A stretch of 64,000 nucleotides of DNA, from NCBI GenBank assembly GCA_002633005.1, contig NMRA01000289.1, positions 274,382 to 338,381 on the forward strand, read 5' to 3'. Source of the stretch: Phoronis australis. Lineage: Eukaryota; Phoronida; Phoronidae. The notes beneath the pieces were generated by a model. It did no database searches. It was not told the origin of the DNA and saw only the letters and a list, made by a program, of their open reading frames with translations. The translations under genes were made by a program, and so were the position numbers. Of the stretch, positions 12,037-24,415 are shown piece by piece. How positions within the stretch are numbered: the stretch's first letter is position 1; each line of letters opens with the position of its first letter.

Positions 12037-15000
12037 GCCAGAATATTGGATACCATACAATATCCAATTGTGGGTCCACAAATGATACACGAAGTGAATA
12101 GTCCAAACCAGGCGTCAGCCGACATGGTTCTTGTTACAACTTTATTTCTAAATCAAACCGGCGTGTAGGTTTGAGAATTAAAATAAGGGAGATATTTTGC
12201 TTGAAGTAAGGAAGGAAAACCAAAAACACGTTCTATTTGGCTGAGTCTTCTCTTATCTTAAAGTCATCTGTAACGGAATAGTTTTCAGGCTGTTTGGTGA
12301 CGAGATAACCTACGTACAACTGGCCAGCAGGAGATAAACATTCAGCACAATGCTATCGGAAGGCTCACTAGGGAAACGAAACAACTTCCAGAACACTTAA
12401 AATGTAGCTGGAGAATGAAGCTGTTAACCCACGGTGATAAGTCTTGAAGGCTCAGCTTGTGTTAGTTTATCTACCCTCACACTCTTCTCACTCATGAAAA
12501 AATTGGGGTTTATTATTATCGACATATTTCTTTTCAAATTAGAAACCCTTTTGTAAGGACGTTTTTAACTCTTGCGTCCATAGTAAATAGTGTAAGAGAC
12601 CGTCTCATTATTCGTATTGATAACAAACTTGTTGGCAACAGATGGATGGAGCAAGGTTTTCACTTGTAGCCGGTTCAATTGATTCTTCAGGAAGACAATA
12701 CTCTTACATGTAGGAGACATCTTCCCCCTTTTACACAGTTCTAGGTTTTCGTGAATTAGCTAAAACGATAAAGGGCGGATATGATGATAAATTATACATG
12801 AGTGTCAATATGATATTGTATTTATCAAATTATCTAGATGTCACAGACTCAAAACTTATTCCAGGTAATTGCTTTTTGCAAAAAATGGGGTCAAATTGTT
12901 TATTCTGAACTTTATACTTTAGATAATGACGTCCTTGAAACTGACACACATCTTTTTGGGTTTGCATTGTTGTAAAACCATTGTAGATTAGATTATTACA
13001 TTGGCTTAACCATGTTTTAGTGAGAATACCTCTATATCAACTAAAGTAGCTATGTTAAGTTTATCTGAAAGTATTAGTATACAACATTATTTTTGATTAG
13101 CTAGAATTTTCTTAATATTTAAACAAAAACTTAAATGTGCTATTTCCAGTTTGGCAAATGATAAAATTCTACAACTATTGCATATTGTAAAATAAATAAA
13201 TTTATACGCTAATGAAATGTATTAATAGGCAAATACAAGCAATGTTGGAGAGAATTTTTATCAGTTTCATGCTATTTAATTTGTTGTTATTTTTGCTGCT
13301 TTGTTGCCTCTTCTTGTCTCTCTTTTTTCTTGACTATAATATGCTTTTGTGTAATGCTTCGAAATCAAAAATAAAAATGATTCCAAAAAATGAAACAAGT
13401 AATACGTTGAATCTCAGAATGCAGCTGTGGTGGAGATAGCAACATATTTAGCCAATGTCAATATTTTCCAAACACATGCCATCTTGTCGTTGAGTATACT
13501 GCCGTAAGTTGGGTGTCGTGATTTGTGAAACGATGTCAACAGTTAACCTAAAGACCTATATCTGTACTTTTGTATTTGAATGCCATTGGTTGATTTAGAA
13601 ACGAGGCCGACCTTCCTAATCTGGCAGAAGCAGAAACAGACACCAAAGTCTCCATTTTCAAGGTGGTATATTTATTGACAAATTTCTTTAATTTTGGGTT
13701 GCTAATTCTTGTGCAGGAAACGTGAACAGACCACAGGATGGCCATTTTCAAATCCAGACTTGTGAACGTCGCACATTCCTCATTTCGTCATATTTCTTTG
13801 TTAACCGACGTTTGCAAAAACTGCAAGGCAAGCCAGCACATGTAAGAAGCATTGGTTTAAGACTCGAGCAATTGCGCCTTTGTTCAAAAGGGTGTGCACG
13901 TCCTCTGTGAGGGTGTTTATCCCTTTTTTGAAAACGTGGGTCAATAAACTTTCCCCAAGTTGGCCGTTCCATCAGGTAATGTGCATACGCCTTAAGTACC
14001 TGTAGTACTCTGGTGTTGTGTGACAGAAACTGAATTGATCACAAAAGAGAGGCGATTAGTAACAAATATTCACCAAAGACAAGTTACAGATACGTCAATC
14101 CCCTCGTCCAAGTTGTCACAATATAAAATAATTTGTCCATAAAATGACCCAGGGGTATACCGGTGTAAGATTGACAGGTGTTGAACCTGGAATGTTGAAG
14201 TAGTACAATCATTTTCAATTTTGATATAATGTACGTGTACACATATAGCTTGTGGTTGCAAAAAGGCAATGCACATTAACACTTCTCTGAAAATATTTTT
14301 GGCTGTCATTTGGTTATACACGTACAACTGGGGGGTTCCATTCTCCAAAACGATTTGCCCTACAACAATCACCGTAGTGTGGCCTACAGCTGATCCCACA
14401 AAGCTTCGAACGCGTACCACCAACGCAATTCACGAAGACCTTGCGACGATAAATCGTCACTTAAAGTACGGGAACAATGAGTTTACGTACGGTTCATTTT
14501 CTTGTAATTCAACATTCCAGCCTCGCCGTCAAATCACTTCAGCAGCGACCATTCTGTAAGTCTACACGAGTAAGGAAGCGAGCTTCTCAATTATATTTTT
14601 GACAGGTGTGAAGCTGGGAAATTAGGATTATCACGCATTTATTGAGTGGGAAACTATATGTAAGGAGCTCTCGTGAAAAGGTCGCCCTTCCGCAGGGTTC
14701 CAGAAGCACCTCCCATTTATAGCGAGCAGCACGTCCTGTATAACCTTTCGAAGTCTCGCCTGACTCGCAAAAAACAAATGAGTTGAGCAATTTCATAAAT
14801 GCCGCCGGAGTTTAAGGCTAGGGCAGAAAACTAGATGGGTGTGCTTTAATCTCCCGTGTTCCATGTGTGGCTTGATATTCATGATTTTCATTGGTTTTCA
14901 GCGTAGCCTAAGCCTATAATTACTTTGAAAAGCCCATTGGTGTTTCTAATATTTGACTAGTTGAGTCCCAGATGTTTTCAAACGATGGACGTGACTATAC

Positions 15001-15589
15001 TGAACTTACATGGGAGAATCTTGGAGTAGCTTTTGGTGTAATGTCTGATATAAATCCCTGTAATTCTGTTTAACTTGACTGTGTAATCTTATTTATACTT
15101 CGTTGTCGCCATTTGTTTGTGTCACTCCAAAGGCAGCATCAGTTAGTGTAAATGTTTAAAGGAGAGGCCTCATTTCTTCAAAAAGGCTACCTGTTTTACT
15201 GAGAACAATTTTTGAAGTGTTATTTGTTTCAAACATGGCGTATCGTAATTCCTGAAAACACGTTCACATACAAAAAGGTTTACATTACGATCAGCCTAAA
15301 GGTGCAGTCTTCGAAAGGTTCTGATTAAAAACATGTACACATGCAGTGCCACATTATCCACAAGTTAACTAAGCTGATAGCTTAGAGTCTTGTACACATC
15401 ACGGGGGCAACTTTCCAGGGTATCTCCCTGACAAAACTTGGGAGGGGTAAATGTGGCGTTAGCAGAAAACATTTGGTGGCAGGGTATGGAAAGTTGTAAC
15501 GACTGGGGGTGAACGTTTTGACCACGAAGTGTAAAATTACTACAGCTCCAATTGCCAGAGCCCTCATACTTCGGATATTGTAGCATAGG
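12037..15589. other. gene A 3' flank and intergenic
   Basis: GATATTTTGCTTGAAGTAA at about 12191 recurs downstream of gene C at about 40045, so the 3' UTRs of A and C are homologous. An ATTAAA at 12177 is a possible polyadenylation signal. From about 12500 onwards I see no gene; frames such as 14269-14559 lack family resemblance. Confidence 0.5.
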
Positions 15590-15742
15590 GCTTGGGCGCC
15601 GCACAATAGGGGGCTGGGGGCTATAGCCCCACTTTTTTCAGTGCTGCGCCACCCATGGTCTATAGGCGGTGCACCACAGTGGGGCTGGGGGGCTGGGGGG
15701 CTTTAGCCCCAAACTTTTGTCAGTGCTCCGCCGCCCAGGCTA
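15590..15742. repeat. tandem G/C-rich palindromic repeat (two units)
   Basis: Two units of about 85 nt, each containing GGGGGCT followed by a short spacer and AGCCCC, then A/C-TTTT-CAGTGCT-CGCC. The GGGGCT...AGCCCC arms can form a hairpin. It is markedly more GC-rich than its surroundings; a fragment of a dispersed element is likely. Confidence 0.55.
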
Positions 15743-16071
15743 CGAGGAAATAACTCAGCCTTGCACTGCATTACAGTCGTTCGATACCAAATGATCATTC
15801 GATAATAGGGCGAGAAAATATTCCTGCGCTGGTGAGTACCGGATAATGTTTGCATAGCTCGGTCACTTAATGCGTCCGGTCACCGATTTTTTCCCCGACC
15901 CGTGTTAACAAGCACACACCTGCCTTCGTGAACTTTCGTTGTGGTGTTAATGCGTATGTCCCTGGTGTATGTCCGTCATTCGGAAGCACTCTAATGTTTC
16001 GTTTTGTACGATCTTAGATAGTCATACAAAGTACCTTGTGGGGCAAAAGTCAAATATTTGTTACCAAAGAC

Positions 16072-16078
16072 TATAAAA
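16072..16078 (+). promoter_or_regulatory. TATA box of gene B
   Basis: Canonical TATAAAA. An initiator-like CTCACAG lies about 25 nt downstream (16097-16103), predicting transcription start near 16100, some 145 nt before the chosen ATG at 16245. Confidence 0.55.
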
Positions 16079-16244
16079 ACACAGTCGGAATTCAACTCAC
16101 AGATTTAAATCCCAGATTAATACAGAATAGAGGAACAAATAAACGAAAGATAATGATGTAGGTTTTAATCGATTTTAAATCGGAACTCAAAATCAGATGT
16201 TTGAAGAATCATTTGCGGCTACGAAATTATTCATTGAGTTAAAG

Positions 16245-19200
16245 ATGATCTCCACGACGTTATGTCTCTTTTTGGTCTGGGCATCACAGTCATTTGCTAA
16301 CACGTATATTCAGCACGAAGAATGCTACAAAGATGTAGCCATTACAAGGAATGTTACCTCCAAACATCAAGTAAAGAACCTACAGTCGTGTAAGACATTA
16401 TGTGATGATACCGTCAGTTGCTCTGGGTTTAATTTCGAAGTATCCAAGAAGAAAAAGTGTGTGTTGAATTCTGACGTGGCTGGCAGAGACGGGACGCGAC
16501 TGTCTTACAAACCACCTTACACTTACGTGGAGAAGGTATTGAATTTGAGCATTTCTAAGTAAAAAGGACCTAACATTACATTATTTATTGGATTTACGAC
16601 CATTTTGGCGGAAGCTAGAAAAATAGCTGCCTCATTCTATTCTGACAGTAAGCACACAATATTTGTAAATTGGACATTGTTTTCTTTATTTTTGGCTCAC
16701 AAACAATTTGTTGACTTCGTGAAAAACGTGCCCAATTGCTGGAAACAGTTTACTTGGACATTTTTGCTGAATGATATATGTATCAAAAGAGAAACGTAAC
16801 AAACTGTGCTTAAATTTCGTCACATGAACTTATCAAATGATATCATTTAAATAAAACGCAAATAGAAATGTCTTCACTATCACAGAGGTGTGCTTGAGAA
16901 ATGGGTTCCACATGACATAAATGCAAAAGTTTTTACCGAAAAGGCTGTTCTTTCACTACTCCACCTTTTGGATTTCGAGCTCCTCAGAACTGTGGACTTT
17001 TTTCCACGAACATTTCCATATAAACGTATATGATGGTTTAACTTAGAGAGAACTGTCTCTACAGAAATTCTCAAAATAAAACTTGTTTTTGTTGAACAGG
17101 CAAATGAAAATTCGTTAAACTTCGAGACGGCATCTTGCAAAGACTTTACGGGTAAGTGTTGAACTTTTGCACGCGCTTCAGACGGCATAACTGGTGGACC
17201 CTCTTTTTATTTGCTACTTTTCTTGTGGTCAAATGCAACTGTTCGAAGTGATACCTTAAACAACGTACTTTGACGCATTGGCATTTACGATTTCTTGAGC
17301 ATTTTGATAATAGCCTCAGAATGATGCGTTAGCATTCAATGGCAGAAATTTATGAGATAAGCATTCTTCTCCCCACCTGGTGAGTAAATAGTTTCGTTTG
17401 ACCACAGAACTAGTTCTTCCAATTCTACATGTATCTATATGGTTTGAGTGCAGTAAAGGAGGCCAATTTCCAAAAATCCATTGCGCGGACGTCTTTACCA
17501 ACCATATAAAGAATAATGATGGAAATAAGTGTTTTAACTTTTTCCTGTCATCCGTGCATCGATTGTTTTTTATTTATTTTTTACTTCTGCCACAGTCAAA
17601 TTTGTCTGAATGTATGTTTCTTAGTATGATGAATTGTTTCATATTGTATTGTATTGAATTGTATTGTATTTTATTTTTACGGACAGACGTTGTTAAATAA
17701 ATCAATCAATCAGCTGCTATAAATGAACGCCATTTGCACATCGGGTTGCAGGATTTCTAGCAAAAAATAGAAACGAAAAAGTTCGAATTTTTATGATTGC
17801 AGTAGGTGCTTTGTGCGACACCTGGCGCTGAACCATTTGAAAGATTTTAGGGCTCATTCGGTGGCCCCTTGGATACGAATAATCTGACACTTCTTTATAA
17901 ATAAATGACTTTTATTTATAAGTCGTGTATATTTTCATGCGAAAAAGCTTTGGAACAAAATTGTCCCCAGTGTGAAGTCTCATTAGTCGGACATATAGTC
18001 AGGTTCACTATGTCCAAATTTTGACATCCGTTGGAATTTTTTGAGGAAAGTGGAAACTATACATTTTTGGAAACCTCGTGGAATGACAAATCAGAAAATA
18101 ATTGATTCCATTTTTTCGGTGGCCATCTTGGCGGTCATCTTGGATTTTCAAAAATGGCGCCGGTAAAATGGATTTTGCCCAATATATCCTCCCTTGGATA
18201 ACTGAGAATGTTAGTTTTTATGGCTACACCTGCAGGTCTGAAGTCAATGAATTGGAAATTTCAATTTCATTGGCGGCCATCTTGAAATTTCACAAATGGC
18301 GCCCGTAAAATACATTTTGCTCAGTATTTCTGATCTTGGGTCACTTAGAATATTAGTTTTAATGGCTGCACCCACATTTTGTGGGGTAAGGAATTGAAAA
18401 ATACTATTTCTAAAATTATACATATAATCTAAATGATTTAATAGCAGATACGATCTCCCAGAATATTTAAAGGAATCACAGAAACGCAGATTATCCTGCA
18501 TGTATATTTACAGTGTACATCTATATCTTTTTGAAAAGATATTTGAGACATATCTTTTGAAGATTTCGTTATTATTTCCGCTGTTCACTCTGTAATCCAG
18601 TTTTCCTCTTCTCAACGGAAATGCATTTTGCCTTTGACAGTCGGAGGGCAGATAAGCTTGGCAGTAACCAGGCTGAGGATCAATGGTAAGAACAACAGGA
18701 GTTGTAGCCTGCTGGGCAAATCGACCAGAAACACGCTATCAGCCACTATGAATTCACCCTAATACCAAGCGCAATCTTTTCTGACAGTAGGGCAATGCTG
18801 TCATGCACTGACAAATCGCATCGAATCCACCATCTGCAGAAACTTTCCGAAGCAGACCTCCTAGAACAGCACAGTCCTCAAGCTGCAAGAGAGGTTTTAG
18901 ACCCAGAAAACATGTAAACAACATCCAATAAGTGTGTACACCCAAGCCACAAAACTGCACGCGTGGATAGTATGGAAGTGGTTTTCCTAGAGATTATGAC
19001 AGTATCATTCTGGTTTTTGACACCCACAAAGACAACTCTTTGAAACAAGCCACAAGAGAAAAAAGGAGGCAGAGAAAGGGTCAAGTACAGTCTGTACAAG
19101 ATAAGAGATGAGACTTACATAAGGAATATCCCAATGAGCCGTTTCCTCTCACATGACCAAAAAAGGCTCAACTTACTGAATATCTGTTTGCAAAGACACT

Positions 19201-21127
19201 TGAATATAATAAAGACTCTGCCAAGATAGCCATTACTTCAGCTTCAGGATGCACAATGAGCAACCAACTTGATCTACGCTTAGAAGAAAACGATCACGAA
19301 AAAGCAGATGTATTGCTAATACACTGTACATCATGCAGTTCTGGCATCACATCAAAAGGTTCCTGATTCTCAGCTGATGTTTTTTTTTCACCTGACATAG
19401 ATTTACTGGTACTCGTCATTGCCTATTATGACAGACTTTTCAGAAATACTTCAGTCCCCATGGCATATGGGATTGTAGACGTGAATCCAATATGGACAAT
19501 ATTATGTGCTGTCCGGGCAAATAGCTCTTCCTGCTTTCCATGCTTTTACATGGATAGACAACACTGATCCATTCTGTAGGTTGAATATATATTTTGAAGG
19601 CAAACACCGATGATATCAATGCACAGCAGACTTTCTGTACTGCTTATGAAGTAACAGGTGAACCTCTTTTCACGTTAACCCCTTTTACATGTGCATACTC
19701 ACCACTGGGTATAGACACAAATGGCATCCCAGAACTGAGATGGTACATGTACCTCTTCTGTAAACATATGGCTCACAGCGACAAACGTCCACCAACCATT
19801 GTTGCTTTGAAACAGCATGTACTGAGGGCGTTTATTCAAGCCAGAGAGTGGGGCTAGGCAGTCATTGCTATACAGGAGCTCATTGATCCATTGCAGAACG
19901 AATTTACAAGGACAAATATGACCAGCTGAAACACTCACAACTGAGGAGCTTCTAGTGCCAGAGGCTATCATTGAGAAGGTTAGATGCCAGTGCAAAAACA
20001 ATTTCTCTTCCCAAAGATGCTCTTGACGATCAAAGGACCTATCTTACACAGATCTATGTCAGTATAGTGCAGAATGTCAGAATGGTGATGATGATGTGAT
20101 TCCTGGTGACAGTGATGGCTATATCAATGATCTATAGACTGATTTCAAAGTTTTGAAAGATTATTGACACTACAAAAACATACTTCCATGTTCTTCAAAC
20201 GTAATTAAGTTGTTTAGGTACTAGTTTAGTTTAGTGTCTTGAAGGAAACAAGCTCCGAACAAAATGTACAAGAAAGTACGATAGTGATCATGTGTCGGAT
20301 TACATGAAGAATGCATATAGAAAATGTGCCTGCTAATAAATGGGGTTTTTATTATGTTTTCCATTTAATAAGTTGCATTTTCAGATTTCTTGACCACAAA
20401 AAGTGGGTGCAGCAATTAAAACTAACATTCTAAGCGACCCAAGAGCAAAGATACCGAGGACAATGTAATTTACGGGCGCCATTTTTAAAAATCCAAGATG
20501 GCCGCCACTTTCCCCCAAAAATTCCAACAAAATTACACAACAAATCTGACTAATAGATTAAAACGAATGACTGAGGAGAAAATGAAACTTTGTTGCTCCT
20601 CTGGCTGTCTATCAGTCTTGCGCCGCCAGTGGATCCGTACATGTAGTTATTAAACAAAAATCAATAATTATGGCTATACAAACAACAACGATAATAATAA
20701 CACAAATTCCAATGATTATAATGTTAATTAAAATGGCTATAGCAATCATCTGTTATCAAAATGGTGGTATCAAGAGACATGATGTAATTATAGCATTACT
20801 TCATGCCAGCATAATTAATATATGATTATATGATTATATGATATTATTAAAGCGGCCTCGCAAGAACAATCTCGTAATCAGAAAAACAAAAGCTGGTTCT
20901 GGTCTTTACCACAACTCATTTTGAGATCTGTAATCACTTGACTAAAAAACGTCGATCCTCAGTAATTACGGCGAGGTTTCGTATATCTTTTAGAAAAGCT
21001 GCCCAATGCAACGGTAAGCAATGTTTGAAATGTCAAGCGATGGATAAAAAAATGACGCATCAGTTTAGCTTGCCTCAGGTGGAAAAATTGAGCAACCTTT
21101 AAACACCGCACCAGCGGCTCGATTATC

Positions 21128-21177
<50 letters not shown>

Positions 21178-24100
21178 AACACACACCAAAACCAATAATG
21201 GTTCTTGGCCTTACCAATTCGTGCGCCGTGTACTTTTATTCTCAGGATGCACACCAGTATGGAAGTTTGATACTTACGAACTCTTGGTTCAGCGGCGCGA
21301 CACATATGGTTGGTGGGGCAGAGACTGCTGGCCCCATGCGAGAGATGACTACTGGTACGAAATGACGCACTACAACAAGAGACGTAATCTCTACGAGTAC
21401 ACCAACTTGCAGAACTTCAAATACGATTATTACACTGAGTATGTATTACATTCGTATATTCTAACTTCAAACGACTTGAAACTGCACGCGAAGCATGTTG
21501 CGCTGCCGTAACTAATACTACTAGTAGTAGCGGTAGTATTACACTTAATTAACATTAAGACAAAATTGCAATTAGTACAAATTAACGCTTATGGAGACTG
21601 CCTGAAGGACCTGAAGGGTCCGCTGACCACGGAGCCACCAGAGAAATAATACAATATTACAGATAATCAGTATTACAAAATTAGGCGATAATGAAATTTA
21701 AAACTACATGTACTTGTAAAAAGACTAGGAGAGATTATCGAAAATAGTTACACACAAAACAGTTGGGAATAGTGCACTCAAGTTCATAACTTTCAAAACA
21801 AACGTTCTTAAAATTGTGTATAACAGAAGACAACGAATGGGTAATTTTTTCAGAAACACGTTCAGAAAGGTTATTAATCATATGAGGTAAGGTATTGCCA
21901 ATTGATTCTTCGGCAATTGATTTAGTACAATAAGGAGTTTGTAGATGTATTTGGCTAGTGTAATTTTCAAGAACAGACCCACGGGCTATTAAATTGAAAT
22001 CTAGTTTTAGTTGCATTTAAAACCAGTCCATTTACGTTTAACCAAGACTGAATTTTCTCCAGCCAGCCACAAAAAATATATGACTCTTTAACAGACAAGG
22101 TGCAATGAAAACCATTAATAATAGTGGTATCATTAGCATAAAGTATGCTGTCAAAGAAACTCGTGCACTTCACAAAAATCATTCCTATAAATGATGAATA
22201 ATAACGGACCCAGTATAGATCCCTGTGGGACACCCCGCAAAATTGGAACTGTGTTAGATTTTGTTATTAATCTAAACATACTGAGCCCTATTAGAGATAT
22301 AGTTTCTCAAAAAATTACAACAAGGGGTTGCAACCATAATACAGAAGTTTGTCGAGTAAAATGAGTTAATAAGTTATTTATTTCTTTCCAAGTGTCGTTG
22401 GGAGAACCAACATGGGCCAAAACTGATTGTGATAACAAAATATCTTAGAGCTTTTCATAAGATTTTAGACTATTGTTATAGGTTTATAGGTTTGTTTTCA
22501 ATGAGACAAAATTGGTAGCATTTCGGGGGGTTGACTTGAGTCGTCTTTACACCTAAAAGGGTTTCAGATACCTTGAGAGATCCAAAGATTGTTTATGTTC
22601 TTATATTTATTGAAATCTACTTTTCTTACCGTACTGAACTTATTTAAGCAAGTAAGAACAGGGTCCTGAAGAAAACTATAGTTCATACTGGAATCATCAT
22701 TCAAGTTTGTATAGCGAGAAAATACATTGTATGACAAAAATTCATCATACATGTACACCTTTTTAAATCGGCGTCATTAATGACATTTCTGTAAGCAAAT
22801 TTGGAAGTTCTTGTCTTTTTAATGTTCTCTTAAAACAAGAGAAAACAAGTGAAAGGTCTGAGGTGTTAAAAAATAGATCCCGGAACTGATGAAATTTGTA
22901 GAAAATGATGATAAGTGTAGCAGAAAACTCAACGAAACGAGTGGGAAAAATCGGTGGTGAAAAAACATTTATTGACAGTGTTGTAGAACTCTCCGAGCAA
23001 GGGCCTCTCATCCACTTTTAAGAGATTGATATTGAAATCACCTGAGAGCATGGCATGATATTTAGTTTGCCCAAGTTTATTAATCAATGGATTACAATCA
23101 CCTAGAACAGCAATGTAATAATAACAATAACGATAGCAATAGCCATAGCAATAGCAATATCAATAGCAATAACAATAACAACAATAATAATAATAAAATA
23201 ATGATGATATTATTAATAGCAACAACAATATTAACAATGATAATAATTGATTTTAATTAAGGAGGAACAGTATCATGGTCCTCTATTACCATACATGACA
23301 ACACATATTACACAGCAATGCAAACTTTTTCATGTGGAACAGAATTCCAGTGCCGGTGAGGAATCTGATTTCTTGGACTTGAGTTTGGACACCGACTATG
23401 AACATTTCCCGGCACTTGTGCAGAGTTTAGGGGCACCAAGGGCATCGCAATTTGCTACAAGGATTTGGTTCTTGCTGATCCGGTTCTAGGATTTAGGGGA
23501 TCGCAATTAGAATTAAATGCGCGCTCACGAATTTCTTTCAAAATTTTCATTGCTGAACTATACTTCAGCGAAATGCGCGTTGTTACAATTCATTTAGACT
23601 TTTAAACGTGCAAGGAAAACTTGTCTGCTGGTAAAACAGATTATGTGACTTCCCTGAATAGTGGCAGTTGTACAGACGAACAATGTTTCTGCAGGAAACG
23701 GTACTACGCACACGTCTATTTTCAACTATCAAGCCTTGGAATGCAAGTTCGCCATTTTGCAACACGTTCATCTTAACTTATCAACGTTTATTTCAGCATA
23801 GTGTTGCCGTTCTACTGTGATGGTGCGAACTACGTTGTTTACAAGCGCTTTTTCTACTGTGCCGGACACAACACGCCCCAAATCTTCACGTATGACTTGG
23901 ATAAAAGGACCCAGTCCACCACCATTTCATTGAATAGCGTCGAAGGAAAACAAGCTGGGTATAGAAACAGGTGTCGCTACCATTGGGGTGGATACTCCGA
24001 CATTGACATGGCCAGTGATGAATACGGATTATGGGTAATTTGGGGTGTACACCTGGAGTGGTGTAGATTTGCCATTAGTAAGCTTGACCCTGACACGAAA

Positions 24101-24415
24101 ACCATCATCAAAACATGGTTTGCACCGCAAGGTATCGAACTAGATCATAGCGACTACGGCAATGCCTTCATGGCATGTGGTAACATGTACGTCATGAATC
24201 ATCACAACCATCAGAACACATACATTCGCTGGATCTACTACACCGGAAATTCTTCGTGGGTGGAAATATCCGGAAGTGACTCCAATCGTATTATTCTTCA
24301 AAACAACTGGATCTACAACAGTTACTTAAACTACAGCCCACGTGATAACAAGTTGTATTCCTGGGAGCATACACGCCACACTAGGTACCTGGCCCATTTC
24401 AAAGATTGGTCTTAA
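16245..24415 (+). CDS. gene B: secreted PAN/apple + olfactomedin-domain protein
   Basis: Four exons: 16245-16535, 17100-17151, 21246-21438 and 23797-24415, phases 0, 1 and 2; 384 residues. An in-frame ATG at 16197 would add 16 residues. I chose 16245 (AAAG-ATG) because it starts a clean signal peptide ending near SQSFA before NTYIQHEEC. The PAN-like module keeps the six cysteines. The OLF domain is complete: GCTPVWKF and GWWGRDCW in exon 3; [53 protein letters not shown] and LNYSPRDNKLYSWE in exon 4. GNAF and LNYSPRD correspond to calcium-site regions of myocilin-type OLF domains (inference by alignment). Possible N-glycosylation sites are N-V-T in exon 1 and N-S-S in exon 4. It is the most diverged of the three paralogues. 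Introns 2 and 3 have absorbed an inverted-repeat element and a LINE. Confidence 0.92.
16536..17099 (+). other. gene B intron 1
   Basis: 564-nt phase-0 intron, AT-rich, no element recognised. Confidence 0.8.
17520..17713 (+). mobile_element. possible LINE 3' tail fragment
   Basis: ATTGT pentanucleotide repeats (about 17641-17670) are followed by AAATAAATCAATCAATCAG. The terminal short tandem repeat resembles tails of CR1/L2-like LINEs, as at 48900-48930. No coding sequence is retained. Confidence 0.35.
18030..20528 (+). mobile_element. inverted-repeat element carrying a nuclease-like/CXC ORF relic
   Basis: The outer ends GTTGGAATTTTTTGAGGAAA (18030) and its diverged inverse ending AAAAATTCCAAC (20528) are inverted. 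Longer inner inverted arms pair 18268-18390 with about 20390-20500: GGCGGCCATCTTG, TGGCGCCCGTAAA, TTGGGTC-CTTAGAAT-TTAGTTTTAAT-GCTGCACCCAC. The left arm contains two tandem versions of this arm. Similarity may extend outward to about 17980 and 20570. The interior holds a plus-strand decayed ORF (about 18750-20135). No clear target duplication is seen. It is an insertion in gene B intron 2, since genes A and C lack it. Confidence 0.7.
18750..20137 (+). pseudogene. relic ORF: acidic nuclease-like motifs + CXC tail
   Basis: Broken into several frames, it shows in order: ENDHEKADVLLIH (about 19285-19325), resembling the E-x-ADT-x-I-x-H block of a multicopy invertebrate protein family; SPDIDLLVLVIAYY (about 19393-19434), resembling its D-x-D-x-LVL block; RPPTIVALKQHVLRAFIQA (about 19786-19842), the PPT-x-x-A-x-x-H block; and KVRCQCKNNFSSQRCS (about 19977-20025), a tesmin/TSO1-like cysteine motif cut by a stop where a second CxC would be. 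The acidic blocks suggest a PIN/FEN-like nuclease core (inference). No intact copy is in the window. The order of blocks is the same as in the relic at 50782-52490. Confidence 0.6.
21129..21187. repeat. (AC)n microsatellite
   Basis: About 22 AC dinucleotides followed by AAACAAAC-ACACACC, about 60 nt before gene B exon 3. Confidence 0.95.
21735..23115 (-). mobile_element. LINE fragment with endonuclease and RT remnants
   Basis: Read on the minus strand from 23115 down. SGDFNINLL (about 23045) is the GDFN block of an apurinic-type endonuclease. RKVDFNKYKNINNLWISQGI (about 22565-22625) is the linker seen before RT in jockey/CR1-like elements. GVPQGSILGPLLF (about 22195-22240) is an RT core block. 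LYANDTTI (about 22120-22145) is a mutated YADDT catalytic motif, with SWLNVNGLVLNATKT (about 22000-22045) downstream. Frames shift between blocks and the second-position Asp of YADD is Asn, so it is inactive. The 5' side breaks off beside the microsatellite at 23110, and the RT C-terminus and tail are missing or decayed. It sits antisense to gene B. Confidence 0.85.
21967..22260 (-). pseudogene. reverse transcriptase core, inactive
   Basis: Contains the PQGSILGPLLF block in one frame and, after a one-base shift, LYANDTTI where catalytic YADD is expected, then the W-L-x-x-NGL-x-LN-x-x-KT block. The frameshift and D-to-N change make a functional enzyme impossible. Confidence 0.85.
23106..23255. 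repeat. CAATAG/TAA-rich microsatellite
   Basis: Imperfect CAATAG, CAATAA and AATAAT units, interrupted, adjoining the broken 5' end of the minus-strand LINE. Confidence 0.8.

Larger units (their letters stand above)
17152..21245 (+). other. gene B intron 2
   Basis: 4094-nt phase-1 intron enlarged by insertions: a possible LINE 3' tail ending in (AATC)n near 17712, the inverted-repeat CXC element (18030-20528), AT-rich repeats near 20820-20850 and an (AC)n tract next to exon 3. Confidence 0.8.
21439..23796 (+). other. gene B intron 3
   Basis: 2358-nt phase-2 intron that holds a minus-strand LINE fragment (21735-23115) and a CAA/TAA-rich microsatellite, then about 550 nt without recognised features before the acceptor ATTTCAG. 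Confidence 0.8.

Noticed and set aside
16197-16244. Upstream in-frame ATG for gene B
   Set aside because: It would put 16 polar or charged residues before the signal peptide; the ATG at 16245 has better context and matches the lengths of genes A and C. It is not fully excluded.
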